Of a DNA stretch of 64,000 nucleotides, positions 12,540 to 23,969 are shown piece by piece. The number at the start of each line of letters is the position of its first letter. Within the stretch, counting starts at the first letter, position 1. Under the pieces are notes generated by a model. It worked only from the letters and a program-made list of their open reading frames with translations. It made no database searches and had not been told where the DNA came from. The stretch is taken from positions 10,873,836-10,937,835 of the forward strand of contig JABACO010000005.1 in assembly GCA_013339895.1 (NCBI GenBank), read 5' to 3'. The stretch comes from Ephydatia muelleri (taxonomy: Eukaryota > Porifera > Demospongiae > Spongillida > Spongillidae). Both the position numbers and the translations under genes were made by a program.

Positions 12540-12790
12540 ATTAACGATCAGAACATCCGATACCCCATGGGGTTCAAATCCACCATAACTTCAGGTAGGA
12601 GCGTTCAAATCGCATCAAATTACATATTCACACAGGGAAATGTTGTGGTATGAAGTGTTGAAAATTGGAAGCCGATAGCTTAACAGTTTGGAAGGTATAG
12701 CGGATACAAACGCGATGCATGATTATAACTTTAGAATATTATTTATCTGTGATGCAATTTTCTCGGAAAGTGTCCCATATTATAGCTTGT
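12540..12790 (-). repeat. Partial foldback (MITE-like) element, one arm
   Basis: Shares TTAACGATCAGAAC, TGGTATGAAGTGTTGAAAAT and the terminus CTCGGAAAGTGTCCCATAT with the inner, middle and terminal parts of the palindromic elements at 36033 and 49388. Only one arm is present. Confidence 0.7.
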
Positions 12791-15700
12791 TAAAAATTCA
12801 TTTATGTATTTTTTTTTAATGGTCCAAGCGTCGCTGGCACAATTGTAAGAGTTCATGACATTTATAATAATATGTTTTGCAAATATGAAGCATGAAATAA
12901 ACGTCGCATAAAACATTCCATATACATGTATACTTCAGATAACAGCATCGACAACTGATAACAGAGGCCCCATGTCAGAGGAATGGTACCTATTACTGTT
13001 GAAGGTACTGCAAGGAAATCCTGAGTAATATATAATAGTACAAACATTTGCAATTCGACATAATAAAGTTTTATACTCAAATGGTAACAAATTCAAGCCA
13101 AATTTTGTCCTTCGGAAGAATGTTGACAAAGAAGGAAGCCATCTTTCGAGTAAATGGTTCACTAAAAAATTCCTGCTCTTTTTAAAAAAGAGGTAGTTCA
13201 TTCACAGAAAGTAATAGAAAATCCATCAGCCAGTGGGAAAGTGTGTCTCCCTCTAGGAATTACTAAATTGATGCATATATTTAATCAACATTACACTTTA
13301 TAGAATGATACATCAAGCTGCATAGACAGTACATAAAAGCATAATGGTAATTGTTGTCATATTATTATATGGACGTTCGCGCATGCGTAATACAGAGTAC
13401 TTAACGAGATGATATCGTGTAATAATCAGTGATATACTCAAATTGTCAGACTCCGCGATAGCCTACGTGGGTATATCACAATTGTAATGTTGCTTAAGGA
13501 TATAGTATGCCTAAAGTTAGGTTACAACAGACGAAGATTTGCATGTTATATTTTATAAAATCAAATTTATATGAAAGCCAATGAAAATTTTATTTTTACA
13601 AAAATCGCAAACCTGTTGTGTTACATTGCATGTAACGTTTACTGCTAGCCCAAAATATTATGAAGTTTCCTTCATATACATGTTTTCTGTATTTTAAATA
13701 TAGATATGTTTTGAGGCTAATAAATGGGAAGTCACTGAGTAACAGATGGATGCAGTACTTAATGGATCCTGGACTGCAGTGAGGTAGCCTAGGTTATTAA
13801 AATTATTGCAATTGTATCACTTTTAAGCTTTTTCATGAAGCAAAGGGAGCTGGAACATTATATGACTATTAAAGAAACACGTAGCAAATAGACTGTAACC
13901 TTGCTGTCAACATACTTTTATCAGCACTTGGTGTCCTTTTAAAGCAGAATAAATGCAGATAGGAGCTCCATGTCAGAAATAAATACATGTATGAACAAGC
14001 CTTACTGAACATCCATGCAATGAAATGTTCTAATGGCAGCACTGTATATTATTACTAATATACCTTACATTGTTTGAGTCAACTGGATACTCTATGTAAG
14101 AAGATTGATGTATATGGGACAGTTTCTGCGAAAATTGCACCACGGATATATTATTGGACTATTGATTTCCAAAAGGAATGGATTATATGTTACGATTCAT
14201 GCAGAGATGATTGTTATGGGAAGTGCTCTATAATCTTTATATGATGACCATTCATCAGTTTCATACCATAATTCTGCTATTTGGGTAAATGGCTATTTCA
14301 CAAGTTACTTTCAAGGTTGGAGCATAGAAATTATGCACCAAAGCTTCTATATGTTTGCCCACATATGCAGTCCTGATCATTACTCTTGCATTGAGGTGAA
14401 GAATGGTTCATTGCTGGCTAAAATTGGCAGTCATTAGTGGTATTTATTTTCATCCAGCCAGTACTATTGCACCTTCCAGTAGTTGAATAGCTATCTTGAT
14501 TTGCAGGGGATGAAACAGGAGACAGCAGCAGTGGACTAAGTAAGAAATTTGTCTTGAATGTTTGAACACAAAACAAAGTACCACATACTAGTTTTTCTTG
14601 AACATGAACTTCTAAACCTAGTGTAATGGGTAGTGATGTTAAGGAAACGGACATTTGTAGTCCAAGATGACACAAGCAGTAAATATGTGTACAGTGGCAA
14701 GATCATGAATATGCATCGAGCAAATCTCATGTCAGGTAAACTGTGCAACACATCACTATGATTCACCTTCTCTATAATTAAGATCACTGCCAATATCAAT
14801 TCAATGTGTTCGTGCAATACTTAAGAATATAGAGGTATGTGAGGTTACATATGCAGTCTATGTACCTAGAGTTTATTGCATGAGTGTACTTGTGATTACA
14901 TCACACCTTCACACCACTTGACAAGTCTCATCTCAGAATGTGCATGACTGGAGAAACAAACCGGAAAAGTGTGTTCACTGCGCTAACAGGACAAATCCTG
15001 ACACCTGGTGAAATAAAAATTATTGCTGATACATGAACTTTTGATTTTCTTTACCCTCTGGTAAGGACAAAGAGCAAGTTCTCAATATAAATGTTGCCTT
15101 GAAGATTGCTTTCTTTTTTATTTCAAGCAATGAGATTTTGTCAACTATATCTGATCTTGCTAAGTGAATCAGTCTTCATTGAACTGGTTCTTCTAAATTT
15201 GGGCACAAATGTATGTGGAAAGTCTCTACTGGCTACATGAAACTTCTCTTCAAGACTGAGAGTTATGGGGTAGGTTTGTACTTGGTTATTTGTATATATA
15301 ATTATGTTCTGTGTTTGTATATTTCAAATCCACATAATAATATTATAATTAAAATACTAGCACATCATAAAAATAAAAATCACATTTTTATAATTGTAGG
15401 TTTGTAGTATTATGTATGCTATAATTATCTTTATAATTGTTTCACATATTATTTTGTAAACAATATACGGCTGTGTCAACATAATTGTAATGTCATGTTG
15501 TGCAATTGACATCAATGTTCATTCCAATTGTGTGGTATTGGCATCATCCATTTGCGAGTCGAAGTAATTAAGTGAAAACAAATGTTTGATGCTACGGGTA
15601 TCCGCCACTGCGAATTACGGAAAAGTTCATTCACTGCATTATCACATGCACTCACGACCGGCTTTGAAACGGGCTTTTTTTACAAGCCTTCTTACTTTCG

Positions 15701-16842
15701 GGCGGGATCTGTAGCGATTCTTGTCGCAAGCCTTCCTTTTCCATGTGCTTCCACAAGACTTAGCAATTTTCTTGTCACGATTCGTTTCTCTCAATGCTCC
15801 ACATATGCGACGTGAAAACATTTTTTTAAAAGGAAAAACACAAATTTTCACGTCAAAAATGTCTACTGGTACAGAATTTAACGAGCGTTCCGGCCTAGTT
15901 GTCAAATACATGTATAACAACGTAGTGAAACTGCCGACGCTTAGAAGGATCAGACATTGCACAGAGATAACGCTCAGTCGTTTCCACAATCAAACCCAGA
16001 AAAAGGATTCTACTTCTTCCGCTACTGGTTCCGGATTTGATAAGATAAGATTCGATCGGATGAGAGGTGTATTACATTATATTTTTGTCACAATTAAAGC
16101 CCGGTCATGGAAAGGCACTTTATAATAGACAAGTTGGAAACTTACTGCGGAGGTGTATGATATTATGTCTTTCTGAACTAGAGTTATGTTGAACACAAAT
16201 TTTTATCTTTAGTAGGTTTCACTTAATTAACGATGCTTTTTAATTGGTGATGGCAAAGGGAATGTCATCAATTAGATGAATAGCTGCTGGCTTGACATTG
16301 TGGCCAGAAACCGTAATAGCCGATCTAGTGGTAAACGGACGCTAATTCATCCAACAGTATAATATAATAGGTATTCGTTGACTCTATCCAAATATGCTCG
16401 GCTTGCTCGCTAAATTGAGTTCAATTTGAGCCTGCATGTACGGTGGTGTATCGGCTGTAATGAAATCTTGTATTTTTTTCATCGTACTCATGACACTTGG
16501 AATCCTACATATAGAGTACTACGGTGCTCCCTGATATGGATGGAAGTATTTCATCAGAAAAATGTGCTTTTAGAAATTAAGTTTACTAGTGTGCCGATAT
16601 TGTAACAATGTCATGGATTTATGTACTCCTCCCGCATAATATGTTAATCAATAAAAAAGGGTAATTATTCATAATAAAATGAGCAAACAAATATTACAGC
16701 GGGCAATGTACTCTGAATATCTATATAAAAACATAAAATTACAGATGGAAAGTACTTGCTACGACTGCTGTCAAATGAGATTTACATGTATAGCAACAAA
16801 AAAACAATGCACACATAATATTGTGTGACATAAAGTTTGGTA
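12791..16842. other. Long stretch without recognised gene
   Basis: AT-rich. It contains an isolated foldback terminus near 14118 (TATATGGGACAGTTTC). Overlapping ORFs at 15642-15989 (-, 115 codons, very Lys/Arg-rich C-terminal half) and 15721-16125 (+, 134 codons) match no family I recognise. I do not call either as a gene. Confidence 0.4.
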
Positions 16843-19134
16843 TTATGGTGCCTGCCTGGAACGCAACCATGCAGCCTTGAAGACAGGGTACAGAGGTGGG
16901 AGGAATAGGAGGAACAAGCAGAGGTACACAAAGAGCAGTAAACAGAATGTAATGTATGCTGACAGTATGAACTGTGCATGCTCTGAGGAATATATCATCA
17001 ACATGTCAAATGTTGGTATAAATATTCCACATAACACAAACTGCATGGCTGACATGAAAAGGATGCTTCCAGTTTGAAAATTCCTCACCGAAATGGATCT
17101 TGTCAAAAAGGCTATGAATGTTGCAATGCAACAAAGGGTACCATTGTAAAGTACAAGGGACAACTTCCAAGGTAAAAAAGATATTTGACTTTGACTGGAA
17201 TGCACAATACAGGATTCATATGTGACATAAACAGGTTCACTTGCATCCATTTGAATAGATGTAAGTGGCTTGACATCAATAGGGTCCACAGACCGCCACA
17301 CTGCGCAGATCACAATATCTGGCAGAATCAGGGTTACAATTGCTGCCAACAGAACTGAATCTCTCATTGGTTTGCTTTCAGATGGCTTTTGAAACTTTTT
17401 TGCTGCTACAATAAGCAATTTGTAAATCCGAAACAACTTGACAGTCACAGTCGCATAAACAGCAGTAAAACCAATAGAACTAATCCAAGGCACTCCGTTG
17501 CATAAAATGTTCTGCACAGACAGAGGGATAGAAAATCTTTCTGTTAGTGTCAGTATTATAACAGACATAGACAGTAAGTAGACCCCAGCATAAGCCAGGT
17601 GGTTCAGGCAATGACTGGATGCCTTCACTGACTCGTGGTGTCGAAAGATTGTATTGAGGACATTAAATACAGCTGTGACGATCAAGGCTATAACAGACAA
17701 AACCAGAACAATAATGGATGGCACTGAGTTAAATAAATAGTTTTGCTCATGAAGACGAAGAAATGTGTCATTATTTAATCGTGTTATCTGTAGCATGTCA
17801 TTTTCATTGAAATTTCCCAAGGGCTGCATGATGTTGGAGATGACTTGCCACATGTCAACCACTCCTGGGGTAAATCTACTGAACTTACTATACACAATTC
17901 TTCCACCAACACCTAGAAAGTCAAGTCTTGAAATCTCTTCTTGAATCATAAGTGTTATGCTTGGTTGTCCATATGTAAAGTCACACAAACTCTTATTATA
18001 TTCCTTTAATCTTGTATCAGTAGCATTCAAGGCCAATGTCAAGATCCAAACAGCATCATGAAATGGGTTACCCCACAAAGTGGTATTAGCAATTCTTACA
18101 GGTGGACCATAAGAGCCATTGTTATAACGTTCAATGGCTCTAGCATACTCCTGTTTGTATTGAGGATATGTTAACCCTGATATGCCAGTCTTGTTCCAAT
18201 CACCTGAATTTGGTTCGTAACTGAAGTTGATGAGAATCGAATTTTTCAGAGCCTGAAGTAAATTGGCATGACTGCAATTGTACGTTGTCCCTTTGTATTT
18301 AAATGCAATGTCAACAAACTCTGCAGGTACTCTGTATAGAAACGTCCACTGATACTGGGGAAATACTGCACCCTTGGTGTAAGCTATGCACATAAGCATT
18401 CTTGCTAAATTGGAGCTGGCACTAATCAAAATGGCCCGTGCTGATGATGCCTGCAGTGAGTCCAATGGCAGATAACTCTCTGTAATGACAGAAGAGAATG
18501 ACACATCATAGCCATTCATCTGTCTCAACTTGGAATTCAGACTCTGAAACACAGAGTAGGCACCTGCATCATCTTGATATAAAATTCCAACATGTCTCCA
18601 TTTGTTTAATTTGATGAGTGCAACATATGCTTCTACAAATCTTTCTATGGAGGGTGTGGCACCAAATGAATAAGGATACAGGTTTGCGTTGCCTAAGTCA
18701 ACCAGACTGCTGGTATGAACATTAACTAGTGCAACTCTGTCTTTAGCAGTGATTAATCCAGCTACAGCAGCTGAAGTATAACATCGTGGTCCTGCAATGC
18801 CAACTATGTTCTTCCCACTGTAGAATATGTTCTGGACAAGCAAATTTTCCACAGGAGTACTTTTTGTTCCTCCACATCCATCATGACCCTCAAGGAGCTC
18901 GAGGTTATAGTCCTTGAGGATATCAGACCTGTTGTTGATCATTTCAATAGCTAGGTATCCTGCCGGTACTATATCTGGTCCGTCACTGTAGTCCGTGTTA
19001 TATGGAGGTGTGCCTTTGGGGTATGGCAAGGCTGACAAAATGTGTAGTGTGCACTTTGGAGCGTTGAGGTCCCTCTGTCCCCACACCTGCACAACGGCAG
19101 TGAGAAGAAAGGCACCACGTAGAACCATATCCAT
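16843..19134 (-). CDS. GABA-B-like class C GPCR, copy 1
   Basis: An open, uninterrupted frame of 763 codons. Residues 1-19 are a probable signal peptide (LLTAVVQVWGQ). Residues about 25-450 form a Venus-flytrap (ANF receptor) ligand-binding domain with CTLHILSALPYPKGT, GPRCYTSAAVAGLI and many N-glycosylation sequons. Seven hydrophobic segments follow at about 473-496, 510-530, 546-572, 593-614, 656-676, 690-712 and 720-748. The motif AVWRSVDPI at the end of the fourth matches the IWQIVDP motif of GABA-B receptors, and the cysteine-rich domain of mGlu and calcium-sensing receptors is absent, so the GABA-B branch of class C fits best. The C-tail is only about 15 residues, too short for the coiled coil used by vertebrate GABA-B subunits. 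The ligand is unknown; the GABA-contacting serines are only partly matched. Copies 2 and 3 lie downstream on the opposite strand. The start at 19134 (MDMVL) aligns with MDMPK of copy 3. Confidence 0.9.
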   Translation of the reverse strand: MDMVLRGAFLLTAVVQVWGQRDLNAPKCTLHILSALPYPKGTPPYNTDYSDGPDIVPAGYLAIEMINNRSDILKDYNLELLEGHDGCGGTKSTPVENLLVQNIFYSGKNIVGIAGPRCYTSAAVAGLITAKDRVALVNVHTSSLVDLGNANLYPYSFGATPSIERFVEAYVALIKLNKWRHVGILYQDDAGAYSVFQSLNSKLRQMNGYDVSFSSVITESYLPLDSLQASSARAILISASSNLARMLMCIAYTKGAVFPQYQWTFLYRVPAEFVDIAFKYKGTTYNCSHANLLQALKNSILINFSYEPNSGDWNKTGISGLTYPQYKQEYARAIERYNNGSYGPPVRIANTTLWGNPFHDAVWILTLALNATDTRLKEYNKSLCDFTYGQPSITLMIQEEISRLDFLGVGGRIVYSKFSRFTPGVVDMWQVISNIMQPLGNFNENDMLQITRLNNDTFLRLHEQNYLFNSVPSIIVLVLSVIALIVTAVFNVLNTIFRHHESVKASSHCLNHLAYAGVYLLSMSVIILTLTERFSIPLSVQNILCNGVPWISSIGFTAVYATVTVKLFRIYKLLIVAAKKFQKPSESKPMRDSVLLAAIVTLILPDIVICAVWRSVDPIDVKPLTSIQMDASEPVYVTYESCIVHSSQSQISFLPWKLSLVLYNGTLCCIATFIAFLTRSISVRNFQTGSILFMSAMQFVLCGIFIPTFDMLMIYSSEHAQFILSAYITFCLLLFVYLCLFLLFLPPLYPVFKAAWLRSRQAP

Positions 19135-21060
19135 GAATTTAACCGGAAGCGGACCATTATTGAAACGCCTGTGAGGTAAGTATATAAATACTACAATGTG
19201 TTATGCATATGTTACGTTAGACACAGCTGATCATACATCCAAATTGCATCATTTAACCTGTGTATAGCATGCTGCATGCATTACTGCGTGATCCATCTGT
19301 CTAGCTAGTACCAGTGATGCCGCGGATTAGCCCGCCAATCGCCAAACCGTCACACTGGGCAATACGCGGTTAGCTTGACCGCGGATGCCGAGTAATTTAA
19401 AATTAGTTCGGCAAATCTCTTAACCGTTTCTTGTGACGCCATCGGGGACCGTCAAAAATTTTAACGGCCGGTCTGCCAAGAACAAAAATTCTGATGCCAT
19501 AACCGATTCTGTAAACGGAAATGTACAGCTGTTACCGTACTCGTCTCTTGCCAGTTATTGCTAGTTAATAAGTACACGTACTAGCGCGTTTCTTAACGAT
19601 AACCAGCTGTTATACTGAAAGTCTGGGTACGAGAGTTGCTAAACTGGCGATCGGTATCGGACTTCGTTCTATCGATCTTGCACATTTCTGGACTGCGGAT
19701 TTATGATTAGGTACATCTGCATAGACCTTTATCGACCGCAATATGAATACATAAATGTAACCCAATATTGGTTCAATGATGGTAAGTCTCAACAGGCGAA
19801 AGAACTGTCCATTTTTATAAAAGGGTTTGCGACCACATTTCAAGGTCAGAAACTTTCATATAATGTTAGTACGGATCGTTTACATCGATGTGATGATTCG
19901 TGAGAAACGAATTTATATAGCGTGCACTTGTTCTCCCTCTGGTTCTTAGTAGTAAGGTTAAAAAGGGACAAAAGTGAAATAAATAAGCTCTCTGTCATTG
20001 CGCGGGTGTAAATGGACTAATTTGGAATCGCGCCGCTAGACAGATACTATAAAATAATCAAGAGTACGCAACTTAATGGCTTCAACTGTTCTCCCTTTTG
20101 TGGATGTACAGAACACAATCGAGCCACACCCAGCAGTATCCATGTGGAGAGGTGTTTGGCGGGTGTAAATAGATATACAGCATGTTGGCATGATGTTGGG
20201 TGCTACTTCTCTATTAAATAAGTTTGCGGTGTCACATGCAATTTACACGGCCCATGCCTTGAAGATGATTTTGAGGCCAAAGGCATACATACATGTAAGC
20301 GTTTACGCTCTCGGAGTTGGAGTTCACATGATGAAAACTTTGTTCTGCAAGATTCTGTAATTCATAAGGTACATTGTAACAACTTTACTATACAACTTGT
20401 TTTTCAGTAGTCACATGTACAGGTATGCGAGGTGCGGCCTTGCTATAGCCGACTATGCCACAATTTTTTTGTTTCAGTTGCCACCCAAACAGATCGAGGT
20501 AGCCACTGAGGAAAGTGTCAATTTAAAAGGTATTCTAGTACTGCCGATTCATGAGGTAGATACAAGCCTTGCTATACTGAACTTTAAAATATTTTAGTTT
20601 CAGTTGCCACAGAAACGGAGGTAACCTTGTTGCATTACTGTAAAATTTGAATATGGATAACATACTCTCTTTATTAATGCGATGATGGGTTAGCAGGATC
20701 TGACACTGACACTTAGTGCTTGAATATGGAGGCTGTAACTCAGCCAGTTCTGTATTTATGCCGTTTTGTCTGTTCTCTTGCTTTGGTTTTTCAGCTAGGT
20801 TTAGAGCCTGCTCAGGTGTAACACAAGGATGCATTGCGGGTAAGTCCACTGAAAGATAAGTTTTCTGCACTGTAGTGCAATGGTGGCAATGACGAAATAT
20901 GTAGTTGTGGAACAAATCCACCAGGAGCAATAGACAATATAGCAGCATCAGGATTTGCACTATGTAACTGACGGTAGAACTCATTCAATTCCAATTATGT
21001 AGGAGACAATGCACGCAACTTTGCAGGAAATTTTCTTGGCGAGTTACTTGCCGATGGACT
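19135..21060. other. 5' flank of receptor copy 1, no gene recognised
   Basis: Read on the minus strand, an acceptor-like TTACCTCACAG lies about 40 nt upstream of the start, so a 5' UTR intron is possible. The rest is unassigned. A short motif (TTTCAGTTGCCAC) occurs twice, near 20473 and 20598. Confidence 0.35.
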
Positions 21061-21142
21061 TTTGAAATTTATATCCTCAACTGTTGCATATTTATACACA
21101 TCATGCAGTGCATACAATATAAGTGAACCATGTCATGACTTT

Positions 21143-21143
<1 letters not shown>

Positions 21144-21182
<39 letters not shown>

Positions 21183-21289
21183 ACACACGCACACACGCAC
21201 ACACACGCACGCACGCACGCACGCACACACGCGCACGCACACACACACACGCACGCACGCACGCACGCACGCACACGCACACGCACACA

Positions 21290-21342
<53 letters not shown>

Positions 21343-21344
21343 AT
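21144..21344. repeat. (AC)n / (ACGC)n microsatellite
   Basis: About 200 bp of AC dinucleotides, interspersed in the middle with CACG blocks. Alternating purine-pyrimidine of this length is a Z-DNA-type tract. ORFs over it are artefacts. Confidence 0.97.
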
Positions 21345-21413
21345 TACCTGTACATTGTGTGTTGATATGCGAAACATTTTATTTATCTTGCGATATGCGT
21401 TATTTTTATTGTC

Positions 21414-22140
21414 ATATCGCGATACAAACGGCGTGAACGGGAATAGACGGTTAAAGACGGAATATATGATGAGCAATTTACTAAAATTCAGCAGGTATAT
21501 TATCTATTGGATGGTACACGGTGTACACATGTACATGCAGCGGCAAAATCAAATAACGCAATAAAAACTACTTCGCATTATGCCTCAGGATTCAGGAAAA
21601 TGCATTTAGCCAGCAATTCTGGTAATCTTCTTTTGGAGTATATTTTTAAGGAATAAAACCCTTTCTGAAGGTGCAGTCGAGGCCGGTATAGCAGCTAGAT
21701 ACCTCCTTGCCAGTTTGGCAACTTGAGGGAAGTATAATTCATGTGACCACACCATTGGATCATCTCTTCTAAAATTAATTCCAACTTCCTTAAGATACCT
21801 TCGGAATTCATCTTCAATGCGATGATGATTACCAATGACTTGACCAGGGGATTCATCTTTTTGTCCGATCAGAAGATCAAATTCCTGCTCTTCGCTTTTC
21901 TTTGTCACCCCAAATGTTCCTCCTAAACATTTTCGGTCAACGCCTACAATCTCCTTCTTGCCTACAGCATGATAGGAAGGTTTCGGTTCTTTTGTCGCCG
22001 CCATAACCGTAAATTGCAATAAATATAAAAAATAATTCATCGATGAATATAATTAAAAATATCACGATACAATATCGCGATATTTCACTCATATCGCGAT
22101 ATAGACGACATCGGCAAAAGACCATATCGCGGCAGCACTG
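21414..22140 (-). mobile_element. Deleted hAT-like DNA transposon, copy A
   Basis: The right end reads CATATCGCGGCAGCACTG at 22123-22140, the inverse of a CAGTGCTGCCGCG terminus of the CAGTG type seen in hAT elements. TATCGCGATA palindromes recur near both ends (21416, 22069, 22091). A homologous copy lies at 50216-50900. The left terminus is not clear to me. Confidence 0.65.
21606..22040 (-). pseudogene. hAT-like transposase remnant (C-terminal dimerisation region)
   Basis: A 144-codon frame whose C-terminal half, with DDPMVW, FPQVAKLARRYLA and IPASTAPSERV, is the signature of the hAT C-terminal dimerisation domain. A full hAT transposase is 600 residues or more. The BED zinc finger and catalytic DDE region are missing, so this is an internally deleted non-autonomous copy. 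A short start-like segment (MAATKEPKPSYHAV) appears joined directly to the C-terminal part. No function is expected. Confidence 0.75.
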
Positions 22141-22145
22141 CAGTC

Positions 22146-22975
22146 TCAATTGTCAAATTTTCGTAAGATAAAAACATGTCTACGCAGCACAACGCAGCAA
22201 GTGAGATTTAATCACCCAATGCTAGCTGTTTCACGTTCACAAAGCTCTCACTGATATCAACAATCTAGAGAACATTGCGCAGCTTAGGACAAAAGGTATT
22301 TGGCAATTCTCTTTAATAATACCCGAAGTCCGCGCGCTAATTCATGTGCTTACAGCTGGAGCTTGACCAGTTTAATTAATTTGCTTTCGCCTTACCCATG
22401 CTCGCATCGTCTGGTTGCATATGATTGATTGTGTTCCTGCGTTTATAGTTAATAAACATCAACACATGCATGTGGTTCGAACCAATAATCTGTATTTGTA
22501 TAGAAATCATCCACGCGTTGTGCGGGAGGGGGGCGAGTGAGTGCCACGCCCATAATACTAGACAATCATTGGCCGCACCAACTTTGGACCGGGGCCTGCC
22601 ATAGGAGTTATAACAATATTGTACTTTTTCCTTCGGCGGTCGGGTCACTCATCCGTCCGTGAAACATGAAATCATTTGATACGGCTTGAGTATTTGCCGT
22701 TCTATTTTTCGCGGCTTAGTATATCTTCATAATACGTAGCCATATCGTTATAAGCTGACCGCGGCATCACTGGCTATAGCTACACACTTGAAGTATAAGG
22801 GAATCCCCAGTCGATCCGCACAATCATCTAATTACGTATGACTTCCAACAATCTTGTAGATGTGTACCCGCATTAACCCCAATTCCCATCGGGAGGTGGA
22901 GGTGTGTGTGTGTGTGGGGGGGGATTAATTGGTTTGAGTACTTCACTTGGGTTGAGAATGAATTATATGAACAAG
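22146..22975. other. Spacer between hAT copy A and the Gypsy element
   Basis: No recognised gene. A short (GT)n/G-run is present at 22902-22923. Confidence 0.4.
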
Positions 22976-23090
22976 TGTAACGACATCACGTGCTGATCTG
23001 CTCTAGAACATTCTTTTATGTTATATAAGAAGTTACTTGTATGCATGTAAATGTTCTTCTCATTTACCTATTTCCGGTGTATGCGTTACA
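22976..23090 (+). repeat. 5' LTR of the Gypsy element
   Basis: 115 bp, unusually short. It contains a CACGTG E-box at 22987-22992 and a TATATAA box at 23022-23028, both also in the 3' copy. No difference from the 3' LTR is visible. Confidence 0.95.
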
Positions 23091-23114
23091 TTGGTGTCAG
23101 AAGTGAGTATACTC

Positions 23115-23969
23115 ATGGAGGCGGCTTTAACAGTTCGGATGAGCGTCCGTCCGCCTGCAAAGTTCACTGAGAAGACGGATTGGAGTCTCTGGATCTCCCG
23201 TTTCGAGAGGTATGTTAAAGAGGCGAAGGTACCTGACTCGGAGCGGGTGAAAGAGCTACTACCATTGCTGGAGGATGAACCCCTTAGGCTGGTGGTTCAG
23301 TACGGGTTGTCTGAGTCCGCGGACTACGCCGCGGTACACGAGTGTCTACAGTGTCGTTATGGCCACGACGGCACAGAACTGGAATGGCAGGTAAAGTTTC
23401 AGGCTCGAGTACAACAGCGGGATGAGTCGCTAGTCGAATACATTGGTGAGTTGCGTATGTTGGCAAGCAGAGCCTTTCCAGGTTGGTCTGAGGAGCAATG
23501 CGACGTTCTAATTCGTAACCAATTTATCCAAGGTGTCTCGTCCTCCTCTATCCAAGTACAGCTCTTAAAGGAGATGCCAAAGTCAGTTAAGGATGCAGCG
23601 ACCCTGGCACGCAGATTGGAAACGGTGGAGATGGCCCATAGGCGTTTACAAACGGAAAGAATTGCGGAAAGACCACTAGCAGTGGCAGCGCCTGTCTCTG
23701 CGACTAGTCTGGAGGATAAACTGGACAAGCTGAGTGCACAAGTAAAGAAACTAGCTGACGCGGTAACAATTTTGAGAGAACCGCCGGAACGCGCAGACAG
23801 TAGGGTCTCGGGAGTGCGAAATACCCCACGAGAGAAAGCTCGAGAAGTGGTTTGCTGGCATTGCAGGGAACAGGGACACGTAAAAAGGAACTGCCCTCTG
23901 TTAAGTAAGCCTTCTTTAAATGGGAACGGGTCGGCGGAAAGGGTCAACCGCCGGCCCCGCATGTATTGA
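23115..23969 (+). CDS. gag: Gypsy Gag (capsid-like, CCHC nucleocapsid)
   Basis: 284 codons from the ATG at 23115, 24 nt after the 5' LTR. The frame is also open upstream through the LTR, but the first ATG after the primer-binding site is the sensible start. The N-terminal region (WSLWISRFERYV) resembles retrotransposon capsid domains; residues about 247-260 form a CCHC zinc knuckle (CWHCREQGHVKRNC) that binds element RNA. The stop TGA is at 23967-23969. Pol begins 3' of this in the -1 frame, with a slippery heptamer at 23915-23921. Confidence 0.9.
   Translation: MEAALTVRMSVRPPAKFTEKTDWSLWISRFERYVKEAKVPDSERVKELLPLLEDEPLRLVVQYGLSESADYAAVHECLQCRYGHDGTELEWQVKFQARVQQRDESLVEYIGELRMLASRAFPGWSEEQCDVLIRNQFIQGVSSSSIQVQLLKEMPKSVKDAATLARRLETVEMAHRRLQTERIAERPLAVAAPVSATSLEDKLDKLSAQVKKLADAVTILREPPERADSRVSGVRNTPREKAREVVCWHCREQGHVKRNCPLLSKPSLNGNGSAERVNRRPRMY
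23909..23969 (+). promoter_or_regulatory. -1 programmed ribosomal frameshift signal
   Basis: The heptamer T TTA AAT at 23915-23921 is in the correct zero-frame register for the X XXY YYZ rule. Six nucleotides later comes a 10-bp stem: GGGTCGGCGG (23928-23937) pairs with CCGCCGGCCC (23948-23957) with one wobble, closing a 10-nt loop. The pol frame opens after a stop at 23906-23908, so the heptamer lies exactly inside the 61-nt overlap. Confidence 0.8.

Noticed and set aside
15642..16125. Overlapping 115- and 134-codon ORFs
   Set aside because: No recognisable domain, no splice context, and they contradict each other.
22376..22648. 90-codon minus-strand ORF
   Set aside because: No domain recognised and no neighbouring exon. 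Probably chance.
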